NCBI GenBank assembly: GCA_900552755.1
Contig: USAY01000048.1
Span: 1-13,102 of the forward strand
DNA length: 13,102 bases
Direction of reading: 5' to 3'
From: an uncultured Collinsella sp.
Lineage (GTDB): Bacteria > Actinomycetota > Coriobacteriia > Coriobacteriales > Coriobacteriaceae
The first letter of the stretch is position 1; every line of letters starts with the position of its first letter. The notes beneath the pieces are model-generated. The model did not search any database. It was given only the letters and a program-made list of their open reading frames with translations, and was not told where the DNA came from. The position numbers were made by a program, and so were the translations under genes. This document shows, in pieces, positions 6,553-13,077 of the stretch.

Positions 6553-7917
6553 CTAAACGTCAAGATGCGCACAATCAAGCGCCTTTTTGATAAGAGGGAC
6601 AGATCGATCAGCCAAATACAACGGAATGTTGAGCACCCCGTCGTCGAGCTTTAGGTTCTTAAGTGAGTAGCGGACCCTCAATGGAGTCGTCTCCGCATGC
6701 TTGTCGGCATAGTACTTAAGGCTCTTGGAATGAACGACCTCTCCCGATTTGACCTCGACGGGAACGATTTCGTTTCCGACTTGAATCAAAAAATCGACTT
6801 CGTGCTTCGGCTTCTCGTTTGTCCAATAACGCGGAGCAGCATCTAACTGTGAAAGTAATGCCTGAAGCACATAATTCTCGGCGAACGAACCTTTGAACTC
6901 CGAAAATAGCGCATCCGAGATGGCAAAAGCGGACGCATCCAGCCTTGCCATGCGGCGCAGCAAACCGACATCAAGACAGTAGACTTTAAATGCCTTGAGG
7001 TCATCGTATGCAGAGAGCGGCACGCCACCGGCAGCATTAAGGCGAACCGCCATGATGAGCCCAGCATCGGCAAGCCATTCCAGAGCATCCTCGTATTCTC
7101 GAGCACGAGCCCCCTCGCGCACCGCACCCCAAACGAACTTTTTATTCTCGCGCGCCAACTGAGTTGGAATCGAGTTCCATATTTGCGAAAGCTTGGCGAA
7201 CTGCGCATGGCCACCATGCTTGGCAAAATCGCGCTCGTAGGAATCCAAGAGATCGGACAACACCTTATCGACCTGAACGATATCGCCCGTCTCCACCCAC
7301 CGACCAAGAGCCTCTGGCATGCCGCCACATGCAAAATAACGCCGAAGATGCTCGACGAGACGGACATGGAAGAAATCGGGCACTGTCTCGATCTGATCCA
7401 GGCCGCCAAGGTATTCGTCGTAGTTTGCAGCGCCCTCGGCTTTCAGAAACTCGGAAAAGCTCATAGGGTGCATCTCCATGAACTCGACCTTTCCCACCGG
7501 AAAAGCGCTGGTCTCACGGGACAAGCGAACGCCCAACAAAGACCCTGCGCATGCGACGTGATACTCGGGGGCCTCGTCACAGAAGTATTTAAGGGCGCCG
7601 ACTGCAGAAGGACAATCCTGGATCTCATCAATAATAAGCAGCGTCTCGCCGGGATCGATAGGCTGTCCAAGTGCCAGGGAAAGGTTTGAGATGATCCGCC
7701 GAGGATCGCGCGTACCTTCGAAAAACTGAGCGTACTCGCTCTGTACCCCAGGTGACGGTTCCTCGAGCGTCAGATACACAAAATTGCGGTACGAGGTTCG
7801 ACCGAACTCCTTAAGCGCCCACGTCTTTCCAACCTGGCGCGCCCCCTTAAGGATAAGCGGCTTACGATATTCCGACGCTTTCCAAGCGTTAAGCTTGGCA
7901 ATGATATCTCGCTGCAT
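6553..7917 (-). CDS. AAA_14 / DUF4143 ATPase
   Basis: A 454-residue ATPase of the AAA_14-DUF4143 family. N-terminal P-loop domain: Walker A GARQVGKT (25-32), Walker B LLIIDE (93-98), and a sensor-like CAGSLLG at 123-129. The C-terminal DUF4143 part has a spaced set resembling the PD-(D/E)xK nuclease fold: Glu347, Asp375 in HEVDFLI, and Glu388-Val-Lys390 in PVEVKSGE. Whether it cleaves nucleic acid is not established. These proteins are abundant and variably present in gut bacteria with no agreed role. The start at 7917 has a strong GGGAGG 8 nt upstream. The gene stands alone: it converges on the AraC gene (64-bp gap) and has a long inverted repeat at its 5' side. In places it is less GC-rich than its neighbours (25 G/C in 6841-6900), which hints at separate acquisition. 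Confidence 0.88.
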   Translation of the reverse strand: MQRDIIAKLNAWKASEYRKPLILKGARQVGKTWALKEFGRTSYRNFVYLTLEEPSPGVQSEYAQFFEGTRDPRRIISNLSLALGQPIDPGETLLIIDEIQDCPSAVGALKYFCDEAPEYHVACAGSLLGVRLSRETSAFPVGKVEFMEMHPMSFSEFLKAEGAANYDEYLGGLDQIETVPDFFHVRLVEHLRRYFACGGMPEALGRWVETGDIVQVDKVLSDLLDSYERDFAKHGGHAQFAKLSQIWNSIPTQLARENKKFVWGAVREGARAREYEDALEWLADAGLIMAVRLNAAGGVPLSAYDDLKAFKVYCLDVGLLRRMARLDASAFAISDALFSEFKGSFAENYVLQALLSQLDAAPRYWTNEKPKHEVDFLIQVGNEIVPVEVKSGEVVHSKSLKYYADKHAETTPLRVRYSLKNLKLDDGVLNIPLYLADRSVPLIKKALDCAHLDV

Positions 7918-7936
7918 GACCGAACCTCCCGCAAAG

Positions 7937-8011
7937 AAACTTCCGTAAACGTGATATTTCCCACATTTTACCCTAGGTAAAACGTGACATTTATCACATT
8001 TACGGAAGTTT
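7937..8011. repeat. 75-bp inverted repeat upstream of the DUF4143 ATPase gene
   Basis: Two 36-bp arms (7937-7972 and 7976-8011) pair with 30 of 36 positions matching around a 3-bp centre (CTA). The outer 13 bp (AAACTTCCGTAAA) and the inner 7 bp (TTTTACC/GGTAAAA) are perfect. Each arm also contains a smaller dyad, TGTGA-N6-TCACG in one and CGTGA-N6-CCACA in the other. It ends 20 bp before the ATPase start codon, so it is probably the gene's 5' leader or operator region. A small mobile-element remnant is the alternative. Confidence 0.75.
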
Positions 8012-8047
8012 TAAGCTCATTTCGCCACACTTTCATCACATTCAAAA

Positions 8048-8072
8048 GGCGGAGGCGCATTTTGCGCCTCCG
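8048..8072 (-). terminator. intrinsic terminator (distal, gat operon side)
   Basis: A perfect 10-bp GC-rich stem (CGGAGGCGCA / TGCGCCTCCG, 8050-8072) with a 3-nt loop. Read on the minus strand, the stem is followed by CCTTTTGAA, a short U-run. It is about 195 bp past the gatB stop and could end read-through from that operon, or a short transcript made between the two hairpins. Confidence 0.55.
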
Positions 8073-8177
8073 TCACCATCTTTCCTATCAGCCCACCTGA
8101 CCCGAACGGCCGAGTCGTCTGGCCGGGGAAGCCCCGAGTCGCCGGGGTGTTTGCTCCAAATGAGTTCCGCATGCAAA
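8073..8177. other. non-coding stretch between two hairpins downstream of gatB
   Basis: About 105 bp with no credible gene. It is rich in short self-complementary G/C blocks (for example CCGGGG-AAG-CCCCG, and GACTCGG twice on the minus strand) and contains the AT-richer GTTTGCTCCAAATGAGTTCC. It may be a 3' tail, a small structured RNA, or a dispersed intergenic repeat. Nothing in the sequence decides between these. Confidence 0.3.
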
Positions 8178-8200
8178 GAAGGCCACTAAATGTGGCCTTC
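8178..8200 (-). terminator. intrinsic terminator (proximal, after gatB)
   Basis: A perfect 9-bp stem (GAAGGCCAC / GTGGCCTTC) with a 5-nt loop lies 67 bp after the gatB stop. On the minus strand it is followed by TTTGC, a weak U-tract. Position and stem strength suggest it is the first terminator of gatCAB. Confidence 0.55.
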
Positions 8201-8266
8201 GTCTTGCGCAGGACTGTTCGAAATTTTGAGGAAGCACCCGCTCTGCCGGGGCTCCCGGGTTCCCGC

Positions 8267-9943
8267 TTACGAGAGCGACGTTCTCAGCAACTCGTTGAAG
8301 AGCTTCGGGTTGCCCTTGCCGCGGCTCGCCTTCATGCACTGGCCCACCAAAAAGCCGATGACCTTCTGGTTGCCGTCACGATACTGCTGCGCCTGATCGG
8401 CACAGTTTGCCAGCACCTCGTCCACAATCGGCTGCAGCGCGCCGGCATCGCTCACCTGACGCATGCCGCGCTCGTCGACAATCTTGTTGGGGTCATCACC
8501 GGTCTGGGCCATGGCCTCAAAGACCTCGTGCGCCTGGTTGGAGCTGATGGCATCGGTCGCCAGCAGCTTGGCAAGGGCTGCCACCTGAGCCGGCGCGATA
8601 CCGGACTCGGCGAGCGACACGCCTGCGCCCTTAAGGTAGGCGATCATCTCGTTCACCAGCAGGTTTGCGACCGTCTGGGACTCCTTGCCAGCCATACCGG
8701 CAGCGGCGGCCTCAAAGAACTCGGCAAACTCCGGGTCGCCGGCAATCTGCTCGGCATCGGCCGTCTTAATGCCAAAGTCGGCCTCAAAACGGGCGCGCTT
8801 GGCATCGGGCAGCTCGGGAATCTCGCTACGGCAGCGGTCGATGAACTCGTCGTCCAGATCGAACGGCGCCAGGTCGGGATCGGGGAACAGACGATAGTCG
8901 TCGGCCGTCTCCTTCACACGCATAACCACGGTGCGCTTGCGGCTGGGCTCCCAATGGCGGGTCTCCTGATAGATGATGCCGCCCTCCTCGAGCACCTCGG
9001 CCTGGCGGCAGATCTCGTAGGCAAGGCCATCGTGCAGGCTCTTGAACGAGTTGAGGTTCTTGAGCTCGGTCTTGGTGCCCAGCTTGGTCTCGCCGCGGCG
9101 GCGCAGCGACACGTTGCCGTCGCAGCGCATGGAACCCTTCTCCATGGAGCAATCGGAAATGCCCAGCGTCACAAAGATGCGACGGAGCTTCTCCATAAAC
9201 AGGCGAGCCTCCTCGGGCGTACGCAGATCGGGCTCAGTCACGAGCTCAATCAGCGGCGTGCCGCAGCGGTTGTAGTCGACGAGCGACTCGGCCGCGGCGG
9301 TAATGCGGCCCTCGGCGCCACCCACGTGGACCATCTTGGCGGCGTCCTCCTCCATGTGGATGCGCAGGATGCGGATGGGCACCGTGTAGGAACCGTCCTC
9401 GCGGCGCTCGGGCATCTGCAGGTTGGACGCATCGTAGCTGGCCAGGTGACCGGCGCGCTGGTTGCCCTCGCGCATGGTAGAGGTCATGGACGTGGACAGG
9501 CCCTCGGCGTTGGCCGAGGCGCTTGCCAGGCTCTGGGCCTCGGCCTCACCAAACGCGCAGTCGGGACGCTCGGCGGCACCGCGACCGGTCACGTCCAGGT
9601 CCAGATGGCCATACATGGCAAAGGCAACCGGACCCTGCGTGGTCTGGAAGTTCTTGGCCATATCGGGATAGAAGTAGTGCTTGCGGTAGAACATCGAGTG
9701 GCGCTGGATCTCGCAGTTGGTAGCGAGGCCGGCCTTGACGATGCTCTCGATGGCGCGCTTGTTGGGCACCGGCAGGGCGCCGGGCAGGCCCAGGCACACC
9801 GGGCACACGTTGGCGTTGGGCTCGTCATCGTGGCTGAGCTTGCAGTTGCAGAACATCTTGGTGTCGAGTGCGGTGAGCTCGGTGTGGATCTCCAGGCCGA
9901 TCACGGCCTCCCAATCCTGCAGGACCTCGGAAAGCTCCTTCAT
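8267..9943 (-). CDS. gatB: aspartyl/glutamyl-tRNA(Asn/Gln) amidotransferase subunit B
   Basis: GatB of the GatCAB complex: it activates the misacylated Glu-tRNA(Gln) or Asp-tRNA(Asn) with ATP and receives ammonia from GatA. Seen: VIGLEIHTEL near the N-terminus; the zinc-type cysteines C32, C34, C47 and C50 (FCNC...CPVCLG); FYPDMAKNFQTTQ; HMEEDAAKMVHVGG; the conserved VDYNRCGTPLIELVTEPD; and a C-terminal helical/YqeY tail. At 558 residues it is longer than the usual 470-500. The excess is an insertion between about residues 118 and 187, Ala/Ser/Glu/Met-rich, where most GatBs have only about ten residues. The start ATG overlaps the gatA stop in TAATG, with GGGAGG 9 nt upstream, so translation is coupled. 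Confidence 0.97.
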   Translation of the reverse strand: MKELSEVLQDWEAVIGLEIHTELTALDTKMFCNCKLSHDDEPNANVCPVCLGLPGALPVPNKRAIESIVKAGLATNCEIQRHSMFYRKHYFYPDMAKNFQTTQGPVAFAMYGHLDLDVTGRGAAERPDCAFGEAEAQSLASASANAEGLSTSMTSTMREGNQRAGHLASYDASNLQMPERREDGSYTVPIRILRIHMEEDAAKMVHVGGAEGRITAAAESLVDYNRCGTPLIELVTEPDLRTPEEARLFMEKLRRIFVTLGISDCSMEKGSMRCDGNVSLRRRGETKLGTKTELKNLNSFKSLHDGLAYEICRQAEVLEEGGIIYQETRHWEPSRKRTVVMRVKETADDYRLFPDPDLAPFDLDDEFIDRCRSEIPELPDAKRARFEADFGIKTADAEQIAGDPEFAEFFEAAAAGMAGKESQTVANLLVNEMIAYLKGAGVSLAESGIAPAQVAALAKLLATDAISSNQAHEVFEAMAQTGDDPNKIVDERGMRQVSDAGALQPIVDEVLANCADQAQQYRDGNQKVIGFLVGQCMKASRGKGNPKLFNELLRTSLS

Positions 9944-11457
9944 TACAGCTCGCCTCCCTTCCCGGCAAAATCGGGCGCGACGGAAAGCGCGGGCGCACCC
10001 GTGGCGGCATCGGCAAAGCCGCGCTCCAGGGCGCGGGCAAACGTGAGCAACTGACGGTCCTTAAACGCCGGACCCACCAGCTGGGCAGAAACAGGCAGCT
10101 TGCTGTCCTCGCCCAGACCCAGCGGCACCGAGATACCACCGTTGCCGCAAATGTTGAGCGAGATGGTGTACAGGTCGGAGAGGTACATCTGCGTGGGGTC
10201 GCTGATCTCGCCAAACTTAAAGGCCGTGCGCGGCGAGGCGGGCATGAGGATGGTGTCCACCTTGGCATACGCGGCGTCGTAGTCCTGTGTGATGAGCGTG
10301 CGGGCCTTTTGCGCGGCGTAGTAGTACTTGTCGTACACGCCCGAGCTCAGCAGGTAGGCGCCAAGCATCTGACGGCGCTTGGCCTCGGCGCCAAAGCCGT
10401 GGGCGCGCGAAAGCGAGCTCTGGTCGGACAGGTTGGCGCAGCCCTCCTCCTGATAGCCGTAGCGAATGCCGTCAAAACGGGCCAGGTTGGAGAACGCCTC
10501 GGCCGGGCCGATGACGTAGTAGGCGGCGATGGCGGCGTCCAGGTGCGGCAGGTCGACCTCGACCAGCTCGGCACCCTGGTTCTGCAGCTCCTGGGCGGCG
10601 CGCTGAACAGCGGCCTTGACCTCGGGCGTCAGGCCCTCGGCCTCCATAAACGCAGGGATGATGCCCACGCGCTTACCCTCGATGCTGTCGTTGAGATGCT
10701 CGGTAAAGTCGACGGCGCAATCCTGGCTGGTGCAGTCGTACGGATCGTGGCCCGCGCCGGTAAGCGCATTCATGGCCAGCGCGACATCCTCGACCGTGCG
10801 GCCAAAGGGCCCCACCTGGTCGAGCGACGAGCCAAAGGCCACCACGCCGTAACGGCTCACGGCGCCATACGTGGGCTTAAAGCCCACCACGCCGCACAGC
10901 GACGCCGGCTGGCGAATGGAGCCGCCGGTGTCCGAGCCCAGCGAGAGCGCGACCTCGCCCGCGGCGACGGCGGCAGCGGAGCCGCCCGAGGAGCCGCCGG
11001 GCACGCGCTCGGTATCCCAGGGGTTGTTGGTGCGGTGGAAGGCCGAGCTCTCGGTAGAGCTACCAAAAGCAAACTCGTCCATGTTGGCCTTGCCCATGGG
11101 CAGGCAGCCGGCGTCGAGCATGCGCTGGACGCAGGTGGCGGTGTAGACGCTCTGGTAATCCTCGAGCATGCGGGAAGCGCAGGTGGTGCGCGTGCCCACG
11201 AGGTTCATGTTGTCCTTGATGGCCAGCGGCACGCCCGCAAGCGGGGGCAGCGGCTTTCCGGCGGCACGGTCGGCATCCACGCGCGCGGCGGCCTCGAGCG
11301 CGAGCTCGGGCGACACCTGCAGGAATGCCTGAACCCCGCCCTCGCGCGCCTCGATGGCGGCGAGGGAAGCCTGGGCCACCTCGGTAGCAGTAAAGTCGCC
11401 GGCGGCAACGCCCGCGGCGATCTGGGCGGCGGTAAGGGAATCGAAGCTCTGCGCCAT
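9943..11457 (-). CDS. gatA: aspartyl/glutamyl-tRNA(Asn/Gln) amidotransferase subunit A
   Basis: The glutaminase subunit: an amidase-signature enzyme that releases ammonia from glutamine and channels it to GatB. The 504-residue length is normal. The Ser-cisSer-Lys triad is visible by alignment to the family spacing: Lys81 in LAIKDN, Ser156 in GGSSGGS, and nucleophile Ser180 in SDTGGSIRQPA. The conserved NMDEFAFGSSTE and NPWDTERVPGGSSGG blocks are intact. Its ATG overlaps the gatC stop (TAATG), with a GGGGGAG site just before it. Second gene of gatC-gatA-gatB. It is very GC-rich, so its opposite strand is also open over a long stretch; that is a shadow and not a gene. Confidence 0.98.
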   Translation of the reverse strand: MAQSFDSLTAAQIAAGVAAGDFTATEVAQASLAAIEAREGGVQAFLQVSPELALEAAARVDADRAAGKPLPPLAGVPLAIKDNMNLVGTRTTCASRMLEDYQSVYTATCVQRMLDAGCLPMGKANMDEFAFGSSTESSAFHRTNNPWDTERVPGGSSGGSAAAVAAGEVALSLGSDTGGSIRQPASLCGVVGFKPTYGAVSRYGVVAFGSSLDQVGPFGRTVEDVALAMNALTGAGHDPYDCTSQDCAVDFTEHLNDSIEGKRVGIIPAFMEAEGLTPEVKAAVQRAAQELQNQGAELVEVDLPHLDAAIAAYYVIGPAEAFSNLARFDGIRYGYQEEGCANLSDQSSLSRAHGFGAEAKRRQMLGAYLLSSGVYDKYYYAAQKARTLITQDYDAAYAKVDTILMPASPRTAFKFGEISDPTQMYLSDLYTISLNICGNGGISVPLGLGEDSKLPVSAQLVGPAFKDRQLLTFARALERGFADAATGAPALSVAPDFAGKGGEL

Positions 11458-11768
11458 TACTCGCTCTCCCCCTCTCCCAAAATGGACGGCACGCGGAAGT
11501 AGCGGTCGCGCGCGCTGCCGGCGTTCTCCAGCGCAACGTCGAGCGGCAGGTCGCGCTCTGGCTCGCGCAGGTCGTCACCCATCACGTTGGACAGGCTTCC
11601 GATGGGATGGAACGTGGGCTCCACGTCGGGCAAGTCATATTGCAAGACGGGCTCGAGCATCTGGACGGCGTCGTTCATATAGGACGTCATCTGGGTGAGC
11701 TCGTCATCGGTCAGTGCGATTTTTGCGTACTCGGCAATGCCGCGCACGTCTTTCTCGCTGAGTGCCAT
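11457..11768 (-). CDS. gatC: aspartyl/glutamyl-tRNA(Asn/Gln) amidotransferase subunit C
   Basis: The small subunit that wraps GatA and GatB and stabilises the complex. It is 103 residues from the ATG at 11768, where GGGAG is 6 nt upstream. An ATG at 11786 would add MRKGAP but lacks a site at good spacing. The sequence shows the GatC pattern: MALSEKDVRGIAEYAKIALTD at the start, then MLEPVL, DVEPTFHPI, LREPERD and an SARDRYFRVPSIL end. It is first in the operon, followed by gatA with a 1-nt overlap. Confidence 0.96.
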   Translation of the reverse strand: MALSEKDVRGIAEYAKIALTDDELTQMTSYMNDAVQMLEPVLQYDLPDVEPTFHPIGSLSNVMGDDLREPERDLPLDVALENAGSARDRYFRVPSILGEGESE

Positions 11769-11788
11769 AGGCGCTCCCTTCCGCATAA

Positions 11789-11809
11789 CAGTTAAACTGC
11801 TTTAGTATA
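11789..11809 (-). promoter_or_regulatory. gatCAB promoter -10 with adjacent 11-bp palindrome
   Basis: TATACT (11809-11804 on the minus strand) matches the -10 consensus at five of six positions and lies 35 bp before the gatC ATG. No convincing -35 is found at 16-18 bp (about TGCTCC). A perfect palindrome CAGTT-A-AACTG (11789-11799) falls around the expected transcription start; whether it is an operator is unknown. Confidence 0.5.
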
Positions 11810-11904
11810 CAGGGCAACGCCGGCTTGGAGCAGGCGCTTTACCCAAATGCAGCGAAAACGTAACGAGGGCGGCGGGTTGGCAGGCGGCGGGCCGGCGGTT
11901 CTGC

Positions 11905-11987
11905 AGCGAAACCGCACCGTCCATAGCGAAAACCATCCTGTCCACAGCGAAAGCCGTCCCGCCCACAACGAAAACCATCACAATATT
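11905..11987. repeat. degenerate 21-bp tandem repeat, about four units
   Basis: Units start at 11905 (20 bp, one base short), 11925, 11946 and 11967, each opening with (A/C)GCGAAA or AACGAAA and continuing CC-TCC-GTCCAC-like. The first three are the clearest; the fourth merges into the left arm of the hairpin at 11972-12036. A related AGCGAAAACG occurs at 11850. Read on the minus strand it would give repeats such as DGFRCGR, but there is no start with a ribosome binding site and no conserved gene, so I treat it as non-coding. Confidence 0.65.
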
Positions 11988-12036
11988 CGACGCTTTTCGT
12001 CAAAATCGAGATTTTCATCGAATGTTGTGATGGTTT
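11972..12036. repeat. long inverted repeat (19-bp arms, 27-nt loop) between gatC and sortase
   Basis: Arms at 11972-11990 and 12018-12036 are complementary at 18 of 19 positions (AAACCATCACAA-ATTCGA); the one mismatch can form a G-U pair in RNA. The 27-nt loop contains a second small hairpin, AAAATC-GA-GATTTT. On the minus strand the stem is followed by TTTTCG, so it may end the sortase transcript. Its length and the adjacent tandem repeats also suit a small repetitive element. Confidence 0.7.
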
Positions 12037-12050
12037 AGAAGCCCCGACCA

Positions 12051-12077
12051 CCACAAAGGCGCCTGCCCCCTTTGCGG
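12051..12077 (-). terminator. possible hairpin directly after the sortase gene
   Basis: Arms CCACAAAGG and CCTTTGCGG (8 of 9 paired, 9-nt loop) begin 17 bp past the sortase stop. No U-run follows on the minus strand, so it may act only as a 3'-end structure together with the longer hairpin downstream. Confidence 0.3.
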
Positions 12078-12094
12078 TAGTTCCGAACGATGTC

Positions 12095-13033
12095 CTATGC
12101 CGAGGCCTTGGCCTTGCGACGTTTGCGGACCGCGTGGATCACGATGTCCAGCAGCAACAGCACAATGGCCACGACCACGATGAGCACGGCAAACTCGCGC
12201 TTGCCCCAGTGGCGGCCGGCCAGCGACTTTTGCTTGTCGACGTCCTTCTTGTTGTACTTGGTGCGCACGCAATGCACCAGCAGGCGATGGTCGTTCACGC
12301 CGTAGGGCGTGCAGGTGACGAGCGTCACCTTGTCGGCACCGGGCTCGATGGTCAGCGACTCCATCTCCTCGGGCAGCACCACCTCGGAGTCCACCATCTT
12401 GTAGGCGAGCGTCTTGTTCATGGTGTGCAGCAGCACCAGGTCGCCGGGCTCCAGCGAGTGGATGTCGTCGAACATGCTCAGGTTGCGCATACCCGAGTGC
12501 GCGGTGAGCACGCAATGCGTCGAGGTGCCGCCCACCGGCAGGCTCGTGCCCTCCAAGTGGCCGACGCCCGCCATAAGGACTTCTTCGCTCGTACCGTGGT
12601 AGATGGGCATGCTCACGTCGATGGAGGGGATCTCGACCCAGCTCATCATGGGGTCGCGGTCAAAGATAAGCTGCTGATCGTAGGGCTCGATCTGGTCGGC
12701 GGGAAGCTCGGTGGCCTCGCCCGCCAGCTGCTCGTTATAGGAGCGAGCCTGAAGCAGAATGCGCTCGCGCTCCTCTTCAGACAGCGCGTCCACGGTGCTG
12801 GACACCGTGCTGATCTGATTGAACACGCCCGAGGCCTCGAGCCGGTCCAAGATCCACGGCCAGGTCATAAGGCCCACGCCAATAAGGATGATGACGATGG
12901 TGATGAGCCGATCGGCCCAGCGCGGCAGTCGCTTGCGACGACGCTTGGGCTTTGGTTGAGGTTTGGGCTGAGGGCTTGAGCCGCCGTTGTCCGCGGCGTT
13001 ATTGCTCTTCATATGTTTGGCGCCCTGCACCAT
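12095..13033 (-). CDS. class C (pilus-type) sortase
   Basis: A membrane-anchored cysteine transpeptidase of 312 residues that joins LPXTG-type pilin subunits on the outer face of the membrane. Seen: a Pro/Lys/Arg-rich cytoplasmic N-terminus; a signal-anchor helix at about 42-60; the sortase core with WVEIPSIDVSMPIYHGT (132-148); catalytic His179 in TAHSG, Cys241 in TLVTCTPYG and Arg250 in NDHRLLV; then a second membrane helix at about 281-300 and a basic tail. The two-helix layout is typical of class C. The active-site lid position has IEPYD instead of the usual DPF/DPW. The ATG at 13033 is preferred because AGGAG lies 9 nt upstream; ATG at 13012 has no good site. No pilin genes are inside the window, but the region upstream of this gene is cut off by the right edge. 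Confidence 0.93.
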   Translation of the reverse strand: MVQGAKHMKSNNAADNGGSSPQPKPQPKPKRRRKRLPRWADRLITIVIILIGVGLMTWPWILDRLEASGVFNQISTVSSTVDALSEEERERILLQARSYNEQLAGEATELPADQIEPYDQQLIFDRDPMMSWVEIPSIDVSMPIYHGTSEEVLMAGVGHLEGTSLPVGGTSTHCVLTAHSGMRNLSMFDDIHSLEPGDLVLLHTMNKTLAYKMVDSEVVLPEEMESLTIEPGADKVTLVTCTPYGVNDHRLLVHCVRTKYNKKDVDKQKSLAGRHWGKREFAVLIVVVAIVLLLLDIVIHAVRKRRKAKASA

Positions 13034-13049
13034 CGCCGGTCACTCCTCT

Positions 13050-13077
13050 ACAACTCAAGTTGTCTAAACAAATAATA
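13050..13077 (-). promoter_or_regulatory. candidate -10 and palindrome upstream of the sortase gene
   Basis: TATTAT (13077-13072 on the minus strand) resembles a -10 about 38 bp before the sortase ATG, but no -35 is recognisable. A palindrome with perfect 6-bp arms (ACAACT-CA-AGTTGT, 13050-13063) lies between it and the ribosome binding site. It could be an operator or a small leader hairpin. Evidence is weak. Confidence 0.3.

Noticed and set aside
7937..8011. Reading the TGTGA-N6-TCACG element as a true Crp site
   Set aside because: It is one match in an AT-rich repeat, and no Crp/Fnr gene or second conserved site in the window supports it; kept only as a resemblance.
8025..8087. A 20-codon frame starting ATGGTGACGGAG on the minus strand just before the distal hairpin
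   Set aside because: The purine-rich AGGAAAG is directly against the ATG, too close to act, and most of the frame is the terminator stem.
8147..10054. A 635-codon open frame on the plus strand opposite gatB
   Set aside because: It is the mirror of a very GC-rich gene; its composition is His/Leu/Gly/Ala-heavy with no recognisable domain, while gatB on the other strand has every family motif.
10309..11502. A 397-codon plus-strand frame opposite gatA
   Set aside because: Antisense shadow of gatA, Arg/Gly/Ala/His-rich, no ribosome binding site or domain.
11905..11987. CRISPR array
   Set aside because: Units are contiguous with a 21-bp period and no spacers of constant length between identical repeats; no cas gene is nearby.
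11839..12054. A possible 71-residue minus-strand protein with DGFRCGR-type repeats
   Set aside because: The repeats are a direct result of the 21-bp DNA period; there is a GTG start only, no ribosome binding site, and the frame runs through the hairpin.
12134..12979. A 281-codon plus-strand frame opposite the sortase
   Set aside because: His/Val-rich shadow of the sortase coding strand; no motif.
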